Positions 52,529 to 61,207 of a stretch of DNA of 64,000 bases are shown here, piece by piece. Made by a program: the position numbers and the translations under genes. The stretch covers positions 3,782,001 to 3,846,000 of the forward strand of contig NZ_QFFJ01000001.1 in assembly GCF_003308995.1 (NCBI RefSeq), read 5' to 3'. How positions within the stretch are numbered: the first letter of the stretch is position 1; every line of letters begins with the position of its first letter. The notes beneath the pieces are model-generated. The model saw only the letters and a list, made by a program, of their open reading frames with translations, was not told where the DNA came from and made no database searches. This DNA is from Chitinophaga flava. Lineage in GTDB: Bacteria > Bacteroidota > Bacteroidia > Chitinophagales > Chitinophagaceae.

Positions 52529-53251
52529 TTAACTCCGGTGTTTTCTCAGCTGGTTCAGCACCGCACTGATATCTTTCGGGAGTGGAGCTTCTATCGTATA
52601 TTCTTTACCGGATGGATCTTTAAACACCAGCATGGCTGCATGTAAAGCCAGTCTGCTCAGCAGTGGACGTTCTTCCTCTGTATGTTTGCCCAGTTTGAAT
52701 TTTTTCTTGATAGCGGACAACAATACCGGCTCCGGACTGCCATACAATTCATCTACGGCAATAGGATGTCCCAGATGTTTCATATGTACCCTGATCTGGT
52801 GGGTACGGCCTGTGTGGATCTGCCATTTCACCAGACTGTAAAGACCAAATGTTTCCAACACCTCATAGTCAGTCAAAGATGCTTTCCCCTTGCGGTTGGT
52901 AACCATTTTGCCTTTCTGTACCGGATGCTCCATGATGCCTTCGCTGATAGAGCCTTTTGCTGGCGTAGGCTCTCCATGTACCAGTCCCATGTAATATTTC
53001 TGTACATCCCTGCTTTCAAACAGCTGGGAGAAATATTTGTGGGCGGCCTCATTTCGGGCAAACAGGATAATACCGCTGGTATCGCGGTCCAGACGGTGTA
53101 CGGTGAATATTTCCCCATATGCCTTTTTCATGACGGCAATCAGGGAAGTGAGTTCGTTGTCGTGCCTGTCGGGCAGTGTTAGCATGCCGGATGGCTTGTT
53201 AACGACTACAAAATCAGGTGTTTCCAGTAAAATATGCTCTTCTAATCGCAC
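52529..53251 (-). CDS. RluA-family pseudouridine synthase
   Basis: Converts specific uridines in rRNA or tRNA to pseudouridine. 240 aa, a short member without an S4 domain. Catalytic Asp55 is in FTVHRLDRDTSGIILFARN; also VVNKPSGMLTLPDR at the start, QIHTGRTHQIRVHMKHLGHPIAVDELYG and LALHAAMLVFKDP. The exact target cannot be told (RluA/RluC/RluD/TruC subgroups). It starts 6 bp after the RluB-type gene on the same strand, so the two are co-transcribed. Confidence 0.93.
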   Translation of the reverse strand: MRLEEHILLETPDFVVVNKPSGMLTLPDRHDNELTSLIAVMKKAYGEIFTVHRLDRDTSGIILFARNEAAHKYFSQLFESRDVQKYYMGLVHGEPTPAKGSISEGIMEHPVQKGKMVTNRKGKASLTDYEVLETFGLYSLVKWQIHTGRTHQIRVHMKHLGHPIAVDELYGSPEPVLLSAIKKKFKLGKHTEEERPLLSRLALHAAMLVFKDPSGKEYTIEAPLPKDISAVLNQLRKHRS

Positions 53252-53257
53252 CAGTAG

Positions 53258-54775
53258 TTATTTTTTAAAATGTTTCAGCAGGATCACTTCTTTTTCGTTG
53301 AGATAGCGCCACTGGCCACGATTCAGTGTCTTTTTGGTCAGTCCGGCGTACATCACACGGTCCAGCTTTTCTACTGAATAGGAAAGGTGCTCGAAAATAC
53401 GGCGTACGATACGGTTTTTACCGCTGTGGATCTCGATACCGATCTGCTTTTTATCCTTCGGATCTACATATCCCAGTGCATCCACGTAGGCAACACCATC
53501 TTCCAGGGTGAGGCCTTCCACGATCTTTTCGAAATCGGCTTTGGTAAGTGGTTTGTCCAGTTCTACCTGGTAGATCTTTTTGATATTATGTTTTGGATGA
53601 GCCAGTGTTTGCGCCAGTTCACCGTCGTTGGTGAGCAGCAGCAGCCCTGAGGTGTTGCGGTCCAGGCGGCCAACGGGATATACCCTTTCATCACCGGCAG
53701 CGTCCTGGATCAGGTCCATCACAGTTTTACGTCCTTCCGGATCGTCGGTGGTGGTGATAAAGCCTTTGGGCTTGTTTAAAAGGATGTACACCAGATTTTT
53801 GGTCAGGTTGATCTTTTTGTCGGAGAGTGTCACCACATCAGCGCCGGTTACTTTGGTAGCGGGTTCTGTGATGGTTTGTCCGTTGACGGTCACCTTACCT
53901 TCCTTGATGAAGTCTACCGCTTTTCTGCGGGAACAGAGCCCACAGTGCGCGATGTATTTATTTAACGGCATTTCGCCCGGCGCGAAAGTGCTTTCTTTGG
54001 GTTCCTTACTGGTTTTGGAGAAGTCACGGCTGCTTTTGCCAGTAGTTTTGGTGGCTACACGTCTTTCCTTTTTGTCGGTAAAACGATCGTTAACACGGTC
54101 AAAGAACTTTTTACGGTTAAAGCCGCTGGGTGTTTCTTTATGGCGTGCGCCGGTGTCTTCGCTGGCATCTCTGTGGAAAGAGCTTTCCTCTTTACGGGAG
54201 TAGTTGTCAGCAGGTTTTTTTCCAAAAGTCTTTTTGTCACCGTAAGTCCGTTTACGGGGAGTGGCAGATTCATCTGCGGTATTGTCTTCTCTGAAGCTTT
54301 TGCGGACAGGTTTTTTACCGTCGCCGAAAGAGCGTTTGTGAGAAGGGGTTTTGTCTTCCGCTTCGAAGCCGGAAGTACGTTTGCGGAACGTAGGTTTAGC
54401 ATCGTCGTTGTCTTTGCTGAAGCTGCGTTTGCGTTGTGGTTTGTCTTCCGCTTCGAAGCCGGAAGTACGTTTGCGGAATGCAGGTTTAGCATCGTCGTTG
54501 TCTTTGCTGAAGCTGCGTTTGCGCTGTGGTTTGTCTTCGCCATCGAAGGAACGTTTGCGGAAGTCGCTGGTGTTACCTTCTTTGTCACTGCCGTAGATAC
54601 GTTTACGGAAAGTGGGCTTTCCCTCACCGGTATTATCTTTTGCAGATGCTCTTCCAGGTCTTTCACCATCAAAGGAGGAGCGGTTGCGATTGCCTGCTGC
54701 CGGTTTACCGGTGCTGTCCGTTTTTCTTCCTTTAAAAGGAGCGGGACCCTTCTTAGCAGGTTGTTTCTTCTTCAT
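53258..54775 (-). CDS. RsuA/RluB-family pseudouridine synthase with long basic repeat extension
   Basis: 505 aa. Residues 1 to about 265 are a disordered, Lys/Arg/Ser/Asp-rich extension of repeated RKRS/RKRT elements, including two near-identical 30-residue units. Then an S4 RNA-binding domain from Met269 (MPLNKYIAHCGLCSRRKAVDFI) and the catalytic domain with Asp372 in VGRLDRNTSGLLLLTNDG and GKNRIVRRIFEHLSYSV. The catalytic part resembles RluB (23S U2605) or RsuA. Extensions of this sort are common in Bacteroidota but vary greatly in length. Between rlmN (59 bp gap) and the RluA-type gene (6 bp gap). Confidence 0.92.
   Translation of the reverse strand: MKKKQPAKKGPAPFKGRKTDSTGKPAAGNRNRSSFDGERPGRASAKDNTGEGKPTFRKRIYGSDKEGNTSDFRKRSFDGEDKPQRKRSFSKDNDDAKPAFRKRTSGFEAEDKPQRKRSFSKDNDDAKPTFRKRTSGFEAEDKTPSHKRSFGDGKKPVRKSFREDNTADESATPRKRTYGDKKTFGKKPADNYSRKEESSFHRDASEDTGARHKETPSGFNRKKFFDRVNDRFTDKKERRVATKTTGKSSRDFSKTSKEPKESTFAPGEMPLNKYIAHCGLCSRRKAVDFIKEGKVTVNGQTITEPATKVTGADVVTLSDKKINLTKNLVYILLNKPKGFITTTDDPEGRKTVMDLIQDAAGDERVYPVGRLDRNTSGLLLLTNDGELAQTLAHPKHNIKKIYQVELDKPLTKADFEKIVEGLTLEDGVAYVDALGYVDPKDKKQIGIEIHSGKNRIVRRIFEHLSYSVEKLDRVMYAGLTKKTLNRGQWRYLNEKEVILLKHFKK
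54351..54540 (-). repeat. 90-bp in-frame tandem repeat in the RluB-type gene
   Basis: Units 54351-54440 and 54441-54530 differ at three of 90 bases, giving one amino-acid change (Ala/Thr); a third copy begins at 54531 but soon diverges. The unit encodes KPQRKRSFSKDNDDAKP and RKRTSGFEAED. Confidence 0.85.
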
Positions 54776-54834
54776 AAATTATTATTAATTGATGGTCATG
54801 CTGGCATGACCCATAGAAATTTTTATTGTTCTGA

Positions 54835-55878
54835 TTAACCTTTGTTGGCCAGTTGTCCGCAAGCGGCATCGATATCTTTACCACGGCTCCGGCGTAATCT
54901 TGCATTCACACGATGTTTGCCGAGATATTCCATAAACTCCTCAGCGGTCTGTGAGTCTGGTTTCTGGAAACGGGCATTATCAATGGGATTGTATTCGATA
55001 ATGTTCACCAGGTCAGCAGGTACCTGACGGTAGATTTTAATCAGATCGTCGGCATCCTGTTTGGAATCATTGAAGTCCTTGAAAAGGATATATTCAAATG
55101 ATATCTCGTTTTGTGTGGCTTTATAAAAGTAGTTCAGGGCATCAATCAGTTCCTTCAGACTGTTGGAATCGTTGATGGGCATGATTTCACTGCGCTTTTT
55201 ATCGTTGGCGGCGTGTAAAGACAGGGCCAGGTTAAAACGAACTTTATCATCGCCCAGCTGGCGGATCATTTTAGCGACGCCTGCTGTGGAAACAGTGATC
55301 CGTTTGGGTGACATACCTAAACCATCAGGAGCGGTGATCCTTTCGATGGCGTGCAGTACGTTTTTATAGTTGAGCAGGGGTTCTCCCATGCCCATAAACA
55401 CGATGTTAGTGAGTTTTTTCCCGTTATGCTCCAGGGCTTGCTGATTGATCAGGGCCACCTCGTCATATATTTCGTCGTAATCCAGGTTACGTTTGCGATC
55501 CATATAACCGGTAGCACAAAACTTACAGCTGAGGCTGCAGCCCACCTGTGAAGACACGCAGGCAGTCTGCCGGGTGTCGGTAGGGATGAGTACCCCTTCT
55601 ACGAGGTGGTTGTCGTGTAAACGGAAACGGCTTTTAATAGTACCATCGTTGCTATGCTGAGTAGCATCCACTTTCACGGCAGGGAGGGTAAAGTTCTCCT
55701 CCAGCTTTTGACGCAGGTCTTTTGACAGGTTGGTCATAGCCTCAAAGCTACCTGCATGACGGAGCCAGATCCACTCGTACACCTGTTTGGCACGAAAGGC
55801 CTTTTCACCAATAGACCCGAAATATTCCTGTAATGCTGGGAGGCTTAAATGCCGGATATTTTTTTTGTCAGACTTCAT
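54835..55878 (-). CDS. rlmN: Dual-specificity RNA methyltransferase RlmN
   Basis: Radical-SAM enzyme that methylates C2 of A2503 in 23S rRNA (and A37 in some tRNAs). 347 aa. The SAM/4Fe-4S motif CxxxCxxC is Cys114, Cys118, Cys121 (VGCSLSCKFCATGYM). The methyl-carrying Cys340 lies in the C-terminal DIDAACGQLANKG, and GMGEPLLNYKNVL and ITVSTAGV are conserved. First gene of the three-gene rRNA-modification cluster. Confidence 0.97.
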   Translation of the reverse strand: MKSDKKNIRHLSLPALQEYFGSIGEKAFRAKQVYEWIWLRHAGSFEAMTNLSKDLRQKLEENFTLPAVKVDATQHSNDGTIKSRFRLHDNHLVEGVLIPTDTRQTACVSSQVGCSLSCKFCATGYMDRKRNLDYDEIYDEVALINQQALEHNGKKLTNIVFMGMGEPLLNYKNVLHAIERITAPDGLGMSPKRITVSTAGVAKMIRQLGDDKVRFNLALSLHAANDKKRSEIMPINDSNSLKELIDALNYFYKATQNEISFEYILFKDFNDSKQDADDLIKIYRQVPADLVNIIEYNPIDNARFQKPDSQTAEEFMEYLGKHRVNARLRRSRGKDIDAACGQLANKG

Positions 55879-56180
55879 TATTGACTGTTATATGAGCAAA
55901 TGGCTGCCTTACGGCAGTCGGAAAGCATCTGCAAAGATATATAAAATAGCTGTTAGCCCCGTTGGGTTTACCATAATTGGTTACTAAATTATTCAAAATA
56001 AATAAGTTAGATAGGGTTTTAGTGGGTAGTTCAGACCACTAACAGCTGGTTGAGTCAGCCTATATCTGTCCGGGAATGACGGCTGCGTCAGGTAAATTGG
56101 AGCGTTCGGGCATCCTCATTTCTGCGGACCCTGCCTGAAGGGAAAAAGAGTTTATATTGCAAGTAAACCAATTGATCAAC
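55879..56180. other. 302-bp divergent region between rlmN and thiolase gene
   Basis: Contains a candidate rlmN promoter element and a short hairpin CTGCC/GGCAG at about 55902-55915. No tRNA, riboswitch or ORF that I can support. Confidence 0.5.
55932..55939 (-). promoter_or_regulatory. Candidate -7 element for rlmN
   Basis: On the minus strand TATCTTTG is an exact TAnnTTTG match, 54 bp upstream of the start. Confidence 0.4.
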
Positions 56181-57377
56181 ATGCAAGTTGCCTACATTGT
56201 AGATGCGGTACGTACACCTATAGGCCGGTATGGCGGTGTGCTGAGCACTGTTCGTCCGGATGATATGCTGGCCCATGTGCTGAAAGCACTGATGAGCCGT
56301 AATCCTTCTGTAGATCCGGCCGCCATTGAAGACGTAATTGCCGGTGCAGCCAACCAGGCCGGGGAAGACAATCGTAATGTGGCCCGTATGTCCGCTTTGC
56401 TGGCAGGACTGCCCGTAACGGTGGCAGGCAATACCGTAAACCGTTTATGTGCTTCCGGTATGCAGGCCATTATGGATGCTGCCCGGGCTGTAATGTGTGG
56501 AGAAGGAGAGGTGTACCTGGCTGGTGGCGTGGAAAGCATGACCCGTGCGCCTTTTGTAATGGGTAAGGCAGACGGGCCTTTCAGCCGTAAGTCGGAGATG
56601 TTCGATACCACCCTTGGCTGGCGTTTTACAAATAAAGCCCTGGCCGACCTCTATCATCCTTATTCCATGGGAGAAACGGCCGAAAATGTAGCACGGCAAT
56701 GGAAGATAGGAAGGGAGGAACAGGACCTGTTTGCCCTGAACAGTCAGCAGCGCTATGCAGCAGCACAACAGGCTGGCCGCTGGAATGATGAAATCATACC
56801 GGTTACCATTACGCTCAACAAAGAAGAGCAGGTGATTTCCAGGGATGAGCACCCACGGGAGACAACCCTGGAGAAGCTGGCATCGTTGCGCCCGGCTTTC
56901 GCCAAAGATGGTTCGGTGACGGCAGGTAATTCCTCCGGTATCAATGATGGCGCGGCTGCCGTGATGATTGTTTCTGAGAAAGCGCTGCAAAGATTTAACC
57001 TGAAGCCGCTGGCGATGGTGCGTGCTATCGGAGTGGCAGGCGTAGACCCTTCCATCATGGGTGTAGGTCCTATACCTGCTACCAGGAAGGCATTGCAAAG
57101 GGCAGGCCTCACAATAGATCAGTTACACCTGGCCGAATTCAACGAAGCTTTTGCGGTACAGGTGCTGGCATGTATGCGTGATCTGTCTGTTAATCCTGAT
57201 ATAGTGAATGTAAACGGTGGTGCTATTGCGATAGGACACCCGCTGGGCTGTAGTGGAGCACGTATTACCGCTACCTTGCTACATGAGATGAAACGCCGTC
57301 CGGAAGCACGGTATGGCCTTGCTACTATGTGTATTGGCGTAGGGCAGGGGGCTGCGATGGTTTTTGAAAAATGCTGA
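56181..57377 (+). CDS. Thiolase, 3-oxoadipyl-CoA thiolase-like (PcaF/PaaJ type)
   Basis: Acetyl-CoA C-acyltransferase, 398 aa from ATG 56181 (MQVAYIVDAVRTPIGRYGG); the TTG at 56157 adds eight residues without need. Active-site Cys in VNRLCASGMQAI, catalytic His in GGAIAIGHPLGCSGAR and the second Cys in MCIGVGQGAAM. The stretch MTRAPFVMGKADGPFSRKSEMFDTTLGW is closer to 3-oxoadipyl-CoA thiolases of aromatic degradation than to FadA, but no partner genes (transferase, ring cleavage) are near. Generic thiolase is the safe call. Confidence 0.9.
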   Translation: MQVAYIVDAVRTPIGRYGGVLSTVRPDDMLAHVLKALMSRNPSVDPAAIEDVIAGAANQAGEDNRNVARMSALLAGLPVTVAGNTVNRLCASGMQAIMDAARAVMCGEGEVYLAGGVESMTRAPFVMGKADGPFSRKSEMFDTTLGWRFTNKALADLYHPYSMGETAENVARQWKIGREEQDLFALNSQQRYAAAQQAGRWNDEIIPVTITLNKEEQVISRDEHPRETTLEKLASLRPAFAKDGSVTAGNSSGINDGAAAVMIVSEKALQRFNLKPLAMVRAIGVAGVDPSIMGVGPIPATRKALQRAGLTIDQLHLAEFNEAFAVQVLACMRDLSVNPDIVNVNGGAIAIGHPLGCSGARITATLLHEMKRRPEARYGLATMCIGVGQGAAMVFEKC

Positions 57378-57398
57378 GGACTGACCTAAAAATAACGA

Positions 57399-57423
57399 GC
57401 GGTCGGACATTACATCCGGCCGC
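57399..57423. terminator. Weak hairpin between convergent thiolase and sigma genes
   Basis: GCGGTCGG pairs with CCGGCCGC (one wobble) around a 9-nt loop. No T-run directly after it, so function as a terminator is uncertain. Confidence 0.35.
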
Positions 57424-57453
57424 CCGCTGCTGGCAAGCAAAAAAAAGGGTCGT

Positions 57454-58026
57454 TCATAGACAAATTTGCTTCTCCGTCATCATCTTCCGGAGATTGATCA
57501 GGCCATACCGCATACGACCCAAGGCGGTATTGATGCTCACTTGCGTGAGATCTGCAATTTCTTTAAAGCTGAGTTCTGCGTAATGTCGGAGGATAATGAC
57601 TTCACGTTGTTCTTCCGGTAACATATCCAGCATAATCCGGACACGGTCGTGGCTCTGGCGGGTAATGATTTTATCTTCTACACAGGCATCGCTGAATCCC
57701 AGCACATCGAATATATCTTTATCGTCGCCGGTTTTGATCATCGGCGTCCGTTTTATTTTTCTAAAGTGGTCTACACACAGGTTGTGCGCAATACGCATGG
57801 CCCAAGGTAAAAACTTCCCTTTCTCCGTATAACGTTCAGCCCTGATAGTGTCGATGATTTTGATGAAAGTATCCTGGAAAATATCTTCCGCCAGAAAGGA
57901 ATCCTTCACAAGCAATAAGATAGAAGTGTACACCTTGTCTTTATGACGGTGAACCAATTCCTCCAATGCTGAAGTGTGTCCTTTCTTAAAAAGGGTAATC
58001 AACTGCTCGTCGCACAATTTGTACAT
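57454..58026 (-). CDS. ECF-type RNA polymerase sigma factor
   Basis: 190 aa from MYKLCDEQLITLF; the upstream MQI is not needed. Region 2 is at about 20-90 (FLAEDIFQDTFIKIIDTIRAE, LPWAMRIAHNLCVDHFRK) and region 4 at about 125-180 (MLPEEQREVIILRHYAELSFKEIADLTQVSINTALGRMRYGLINLRKMM). No anti-sigma gene is adjacent: thiolase lies downstream in the other direction and uvrA is divergent. Targets cannot be inferred. Confidence 0.94.
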   Translation of the reverse strand: MYKLCDEQLITLFKKGHTSALEELVHRHKDKVYTSILLLVKDSFLAEDIFQDTFIKIIDTIRAERYTEKGKFLPWAMRIAHNLCVDHFRKIKRTPMIKTGDDKDIFDVLGFSDACVEDKIITRQSHDRVRIMLDMLPEEQREVIILRHYAELSFKEIADLTQVSINTALGRMRYGLINLRKMMTEKQICL

Positions 58027-58193
58027 TATTTGCATAAACTTCTACAACTAGAACGGGTTAGTAAATAAATACTGACTTTACAGCCTGTTGGTTGTTTAAA
58101 TTGAGTAGAGTTTATGCGATAGTGAGCAGTTTAAAGCGTTAAAGATTTCGTTACTTATTCCAAGGTATAGAACAGGTTCTCTGCAAATATAAA

Positions 58194-58201
58194 AGAATAC
58201 T
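58194..58201 (-). promoter_or_regulatory. Candidate -7 element for the sigma factor gene
   Basis: On the minus strand TATATTTG matches TAnnTTTG, about 170 bp upstream of the start, which would leave a long leader. Confidence 0.3.
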
Positions 58202-58336
58202 TCAATAAAACAAATAATCCAGATAGCTTTTTAGCGCACGCATATTAGCTTTTAGCCTGTTTGGGGTCTCCTTTTCCGGTTAATTTTCTATTAGGATTTG
58301 CGGGGCTAATTACTATTCAACTAACATCTTTTCCCT

Positions 58337-58344
58337 TAAATTTG
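58337..58344 (+). promoter_or_regulatory. Candidate -7 element for uvrA
   Basis: TAAATTTG matches TAnnTTTG and ends 7 bp before the uvrA ATG, again suggesting a very short or absent leader. Confidence 0.35.
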
Positions 58345-58351
58345 TTCTGTC

Positions 58352-61168
58352 ATGGCAACAAAAACTAAGAAAAAAGAAACCATCATTGATCCTCAGCAGG
58401 TTAACCCTCAGGACAATATCTTCATAAAAGGCGCGAGGGTCCACAATCTTAAGAATGTGAGCGTCTCCATTCCCCGCAATAAAATGGTAGTGGTGACTGG
58501 TGTCTCGGGTTCGGGAAAATCCTCCCTCACAATGGATACACTGTATGCTGAAGGACAACGTCGTTATGCGGAGAGCCTCAGTGCCTACGCACGCCAGTTC
58601 CTCATGCGTATGAACAAACCGGATGTTGACTACATTAAAGGCATCTGTCCGGCCATCGCTATCGAGCAGAAGGTGATCACCCGCACGCCCCGTTCTACTG
58701 TAGGCTCTATGACAGAGATCTACGATTATCTCCGGCTGCTGTTTGGCCGCATAGGGAAAACCTATTCCCCTGTGTCTGGGCAGCTGGTGAAAAAACATGA
58801 GGTAAGCGATGTGGTGGACTTTATCACCACGCTGAAGCATGGCAGCAAAGTATTGCTGCTGGTGCCCTTCCGTCGTCATGCCAAACGTGATGTGAAAGAA
58901 GAGCTCAACATCCTCATGCAGAAAGGTTTCTCCCGACTGTATTCTCCTGCAGCGGAAGGAAACGGACTGCTGCGCATCGAAGAGCTGATAGAGCAGAAAA
59001 AACCTGCTGTACCGGCAGATGCATGGGTGCTCATAGACAGGTTGGTAACCAAGGATTTTGAGGAGGATGATAAACATCGTATAGCCGATAGCGTGCAGAC
59101 AGCTTTTTACGAGAGCGAAGGCGATTGCTACGTGGAAGTGGATGGTAAAAATATCACCCACTTTGCGAATCGTTTTGAACTGGACGGTATCCAGTTTGAA
59201 GAGCCGGTACCTAACCTGTTCTCTTTCAACAACCCTTACGGCGCCTGTCCTACCTGTGAAGGATTTGGCCAGGTATTGGGTATCGATGCTGATCTCGTAA
59301 TGCCGGATAAACGTTTGAGTGTATTTGAAGGAGCGATCGCGCCGTGGAGAGGTGAAAAAATGGGCGAATACAAAGAGGCCCTCGTTAAAGTGGCCCGCAA
59401 ATTTAACTTCCCCATACACAAACCGATAGCAGACCTTACTAACGAACAGGTGCAGCTGTTGTGGACCGGTAATGAACATTTCTACGGACTCAATGAGTTC
59501 TTCAAAATGGTAGAGCAGAACCTCTACAAAGTGCAATACCGTGTACTGCAGGCACGCTATCGCGGACGTACCATATGCCCCGATTGCGGCGGCGGCCGTC
59601 TGCGTAAGGAAGCACTCTACATCAAGGTGGGCGGCGACAACATCGCACAGCTGGTAGACATGCCCGTGGCAGACCTGAAAACATGGTTCGACAACCTCGA
59701 ACTGAATGAATATGATCTGCAGGTAGCCAAACGTATCCTGTTTGAAATCAATCATCGTCTGAAAACATTGCTGGACGTAGGGTTAGGATACCTTACACTC
59801 AACAGGGTGGCCAATACCCTCAGTGGTGGCGAAAGTCAGCGTATTCAGCTGACCCGCACCCTGGGCAGTAACCTCACCAACTCCATGTACATCCTTGATG
59901 AGCCCAGCATAGGACTGCATGCCCGCGATACACACCGGCTGATCAATGTACTGAAGGAGCTGCGCGATCTCGGTAACACCGTAGTGATCGTAGAGCATGA
60001 TGAGCAGATCATGGAAGAAGCTGACTACATCATCGATATGGGGCCGCTGGCCAGCCATCTGGGTGGTGAAGTGATTTTCGCCGGTACCTATCAGGAGATA
60101 CTGACCGACCCTAAAAGCCTTACCGGTAAATATCTCGGCGGTACCCTCCGCATAGATCCGCCACAGAAACTACGTAAATGGAAAAAGGCCATTACACTGG
60201 AAGGTTGCCGTCAGCATAATCTGAAAGATATTACAGTAGACTTTCCGTTGGAGGTACTCACGGTAGTAACAGGTGTCAGCGGTTCCGGTAAAACCACGCT
60301 GGTAAAACAAATCCTTTATCCTGCACTCATGAAGCTGAAAGGAGAGTTTGCCGAAAGGGTAGGATATCACAAAGTCATGAAAGGCGCTGTAGATGATATC
60401 ACCCAGATTGAAATGGTAGACCAGAACCCAATCGGAAAATCATCCCGCTCTAATCCGGTGACCTACATCAAAGCATACGATGAAATCAGAGACCTGTATG
60501 CTAAGCAGCCGCTGAGCAAGATGCGTGGATTCCAGCCCAAACATTTTTCATTCAACGTAGACGGCGGCCGCTGTGACGCTTGTAAAGGCGAAGGAGAAGT
60601 AGTGGTGGAGATGCAATTCCTCGCGGATGTACACCTGTTGTGCGAAAGCTGTGGCGGTAAAAAGTTCAAGGACGAAGTGCTGGAAGTAACCTATAAAAAC
60701 AAAAATATCTACGAAATACTGGAACTCAGTGTAGATGAGGCATTGGAGTTTTTTAAGGATGAAAAAGATGTTTGCAATAAAATCAAACCACTGAGTGATG
60801 TAGGTTTAGGTTATATCAAACTGGGACAAAGCAGCGATACCCTGAGTGGTGGTGAGGCACAGCGTGTGAAACTGGCTTCCTTCCTGGGTAAGGGTAAAGC
60901 ACAGGGCAAAATCCTGTTTATCTTCGATGAACCTACTACGGGTCTGCATTTTCATGATATCAAAAAGCTGCTCAACTCTTTCAATGCATTGATTGATCAG
61001 GGGCATACGGTACTGGTGATCGAGCATAACCTCGATGTGATCCGCAGTGCTGACTGGGTGATTGACCTGGGGCCTGAAGGCGGTGCCGGCGGCGGAAATC
61101 TGCTGTATACCGGTGTTCCGGAAGGACTGAAAAAAGTGAAAGAAAGTTATACCGGGAAGTTTATTTAA
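58352..61168 (+). CDS. uvrA: UvrABC excinuclease subunit A
   Basis: Damage-recognition ATPase of nucleotide excision repair; it loads UvrB on DNA. 938 aa, the usual length. Two ABC ATPase modules: Walker A GVSGSGKSS (about residue 50) and GVSGSGKTT (about 643); signatures LSGGESQRIQL and LSGGEAQRVKL; Walker B YILDEPSIGLH and IFDEPTTGLH. Zn-binding Cys pairs are in CPTCEGFG, CPDCGGGR, CDACKGEG and CESCGGKK. Monocistronic with its own terminator. Confidence 0.98.
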   Translation: MATKTKKKETIIDPQQVNPQDNIFIKGARVHNLKNVSVSIPRNKMVVVTGVSGSGKSSLTMDTLYAEGQRRYAESLSAYARQFLMRMNKPDVDYIKGICPAIAIEQKVITRTPRSTVGSMTEIYDYLRLLFGRIGKTYSPVSGQLVKKHEVSDVVDFITTLKHGSKVLLLVPFRRHAKRDVKEELNILMQKGFSRLYSPAAEGNGLLRIEELIEQKKPAVPADAWVLIDRLVTKDFEEDDKHRIADSVQTAFYESEGDCYVEVDGKNITHFANRFELDGIQFEEPVPNLFSFNNPYGACPTCEGFGQVLGIDADLVMPDKRLSVFEGAIAPWRGEKMGEYKEALVKVARKFNFPIHKPIADLTNEQVQLLWTGNEHFYGLNEFFKMVEQNLYKVQYRVLQARYRGRTICPDCGGGRLRKEALYIKVGGDNIAQLVDMPVADLKTWFDNLELNEYDLQVAKRILFEINHRLKTLLDVGLGYLTLNRVANTLSGGESQRIQLTRTLGSNLTNSMYILDEPSIGLHARDTHRLINVLKELRDLGNTVVIVEHDEQIMEEADYIIDMGPLASHLGGEVIFAGTYQEILTDPKSLTGKYLGGTLRIDPPQKLRKWKKAITLEGCRQHNLKDITVDFPLEVLTVVTGVSGSGKTTLVKQILYPALMKLKGEFAERVGYHKVMKGAVDDITQIEMVDQNPIGKSSRSNPVTYIKAYDEIRDLYAKQPLSKMRGFQPKHFSFNVDGGRCDACKGEGEVVVEMQFLADVHLLCESCGGKKFKDEVLEVTYKNKNIYEILELSVDEALEFFKDEKDVCNKIKPLSDVGLGYIKLGQSSDTLSGGEAQRVKLASFLGKGKAQGKILFIFDEPTTGLHFHDIKKLLNSFNALIDQGHTVLVIEHNLDVIRSADWVIDLGPEGGAGGGNLLYTGVPEGLKKVKESYTGKFI

Positions 61169-61207
61169 AAAGATAAAGGGCGCGGATTCCGCGCCCTTTA
61201 TCTTTTT
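61167..61207. terminator. Perfect 19-bp bidirectional terminator covering both stop codons
   Basis: The arms 61167-61185 and 61189-61207 are exact reverse complements around ATT, with A- and T-runs at the ends. The left arm starts inside the uvrA stop and the right arm contains the stop of the convergent 203-aa gene. Confidence 0.9.

Larger units (their letters stand above)
58027..58351. other. 325-bp divergent region between sigma factor gene and uvrA
   Basis: Contains one TAnnTTTG match toward each gene and a 9-bp inverted repeat GCATAAACT/AGTTTATGC (58032-58040 and 58109-58117). No gene seen. Confidence 0.5.

Noticed and set aside
54351..54540. CRISPR or mobile-element repeat
   Set aside because: The two 90-bp copies are adjacent and in frame inside a coding region, with no spacers.
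55891..55986. 31-codon ORF upstream of the thiolase gene
   Set aside because: No support beyond being open; it overlaps the candidate rlmN promoter.
56035..56110. Possible tRNA or riboswitch in the thiolase leader
   Set aside because: Some short inverted repeats are present, but no cloverleaf, anticodon loop or known riboswitch core can be drawn.
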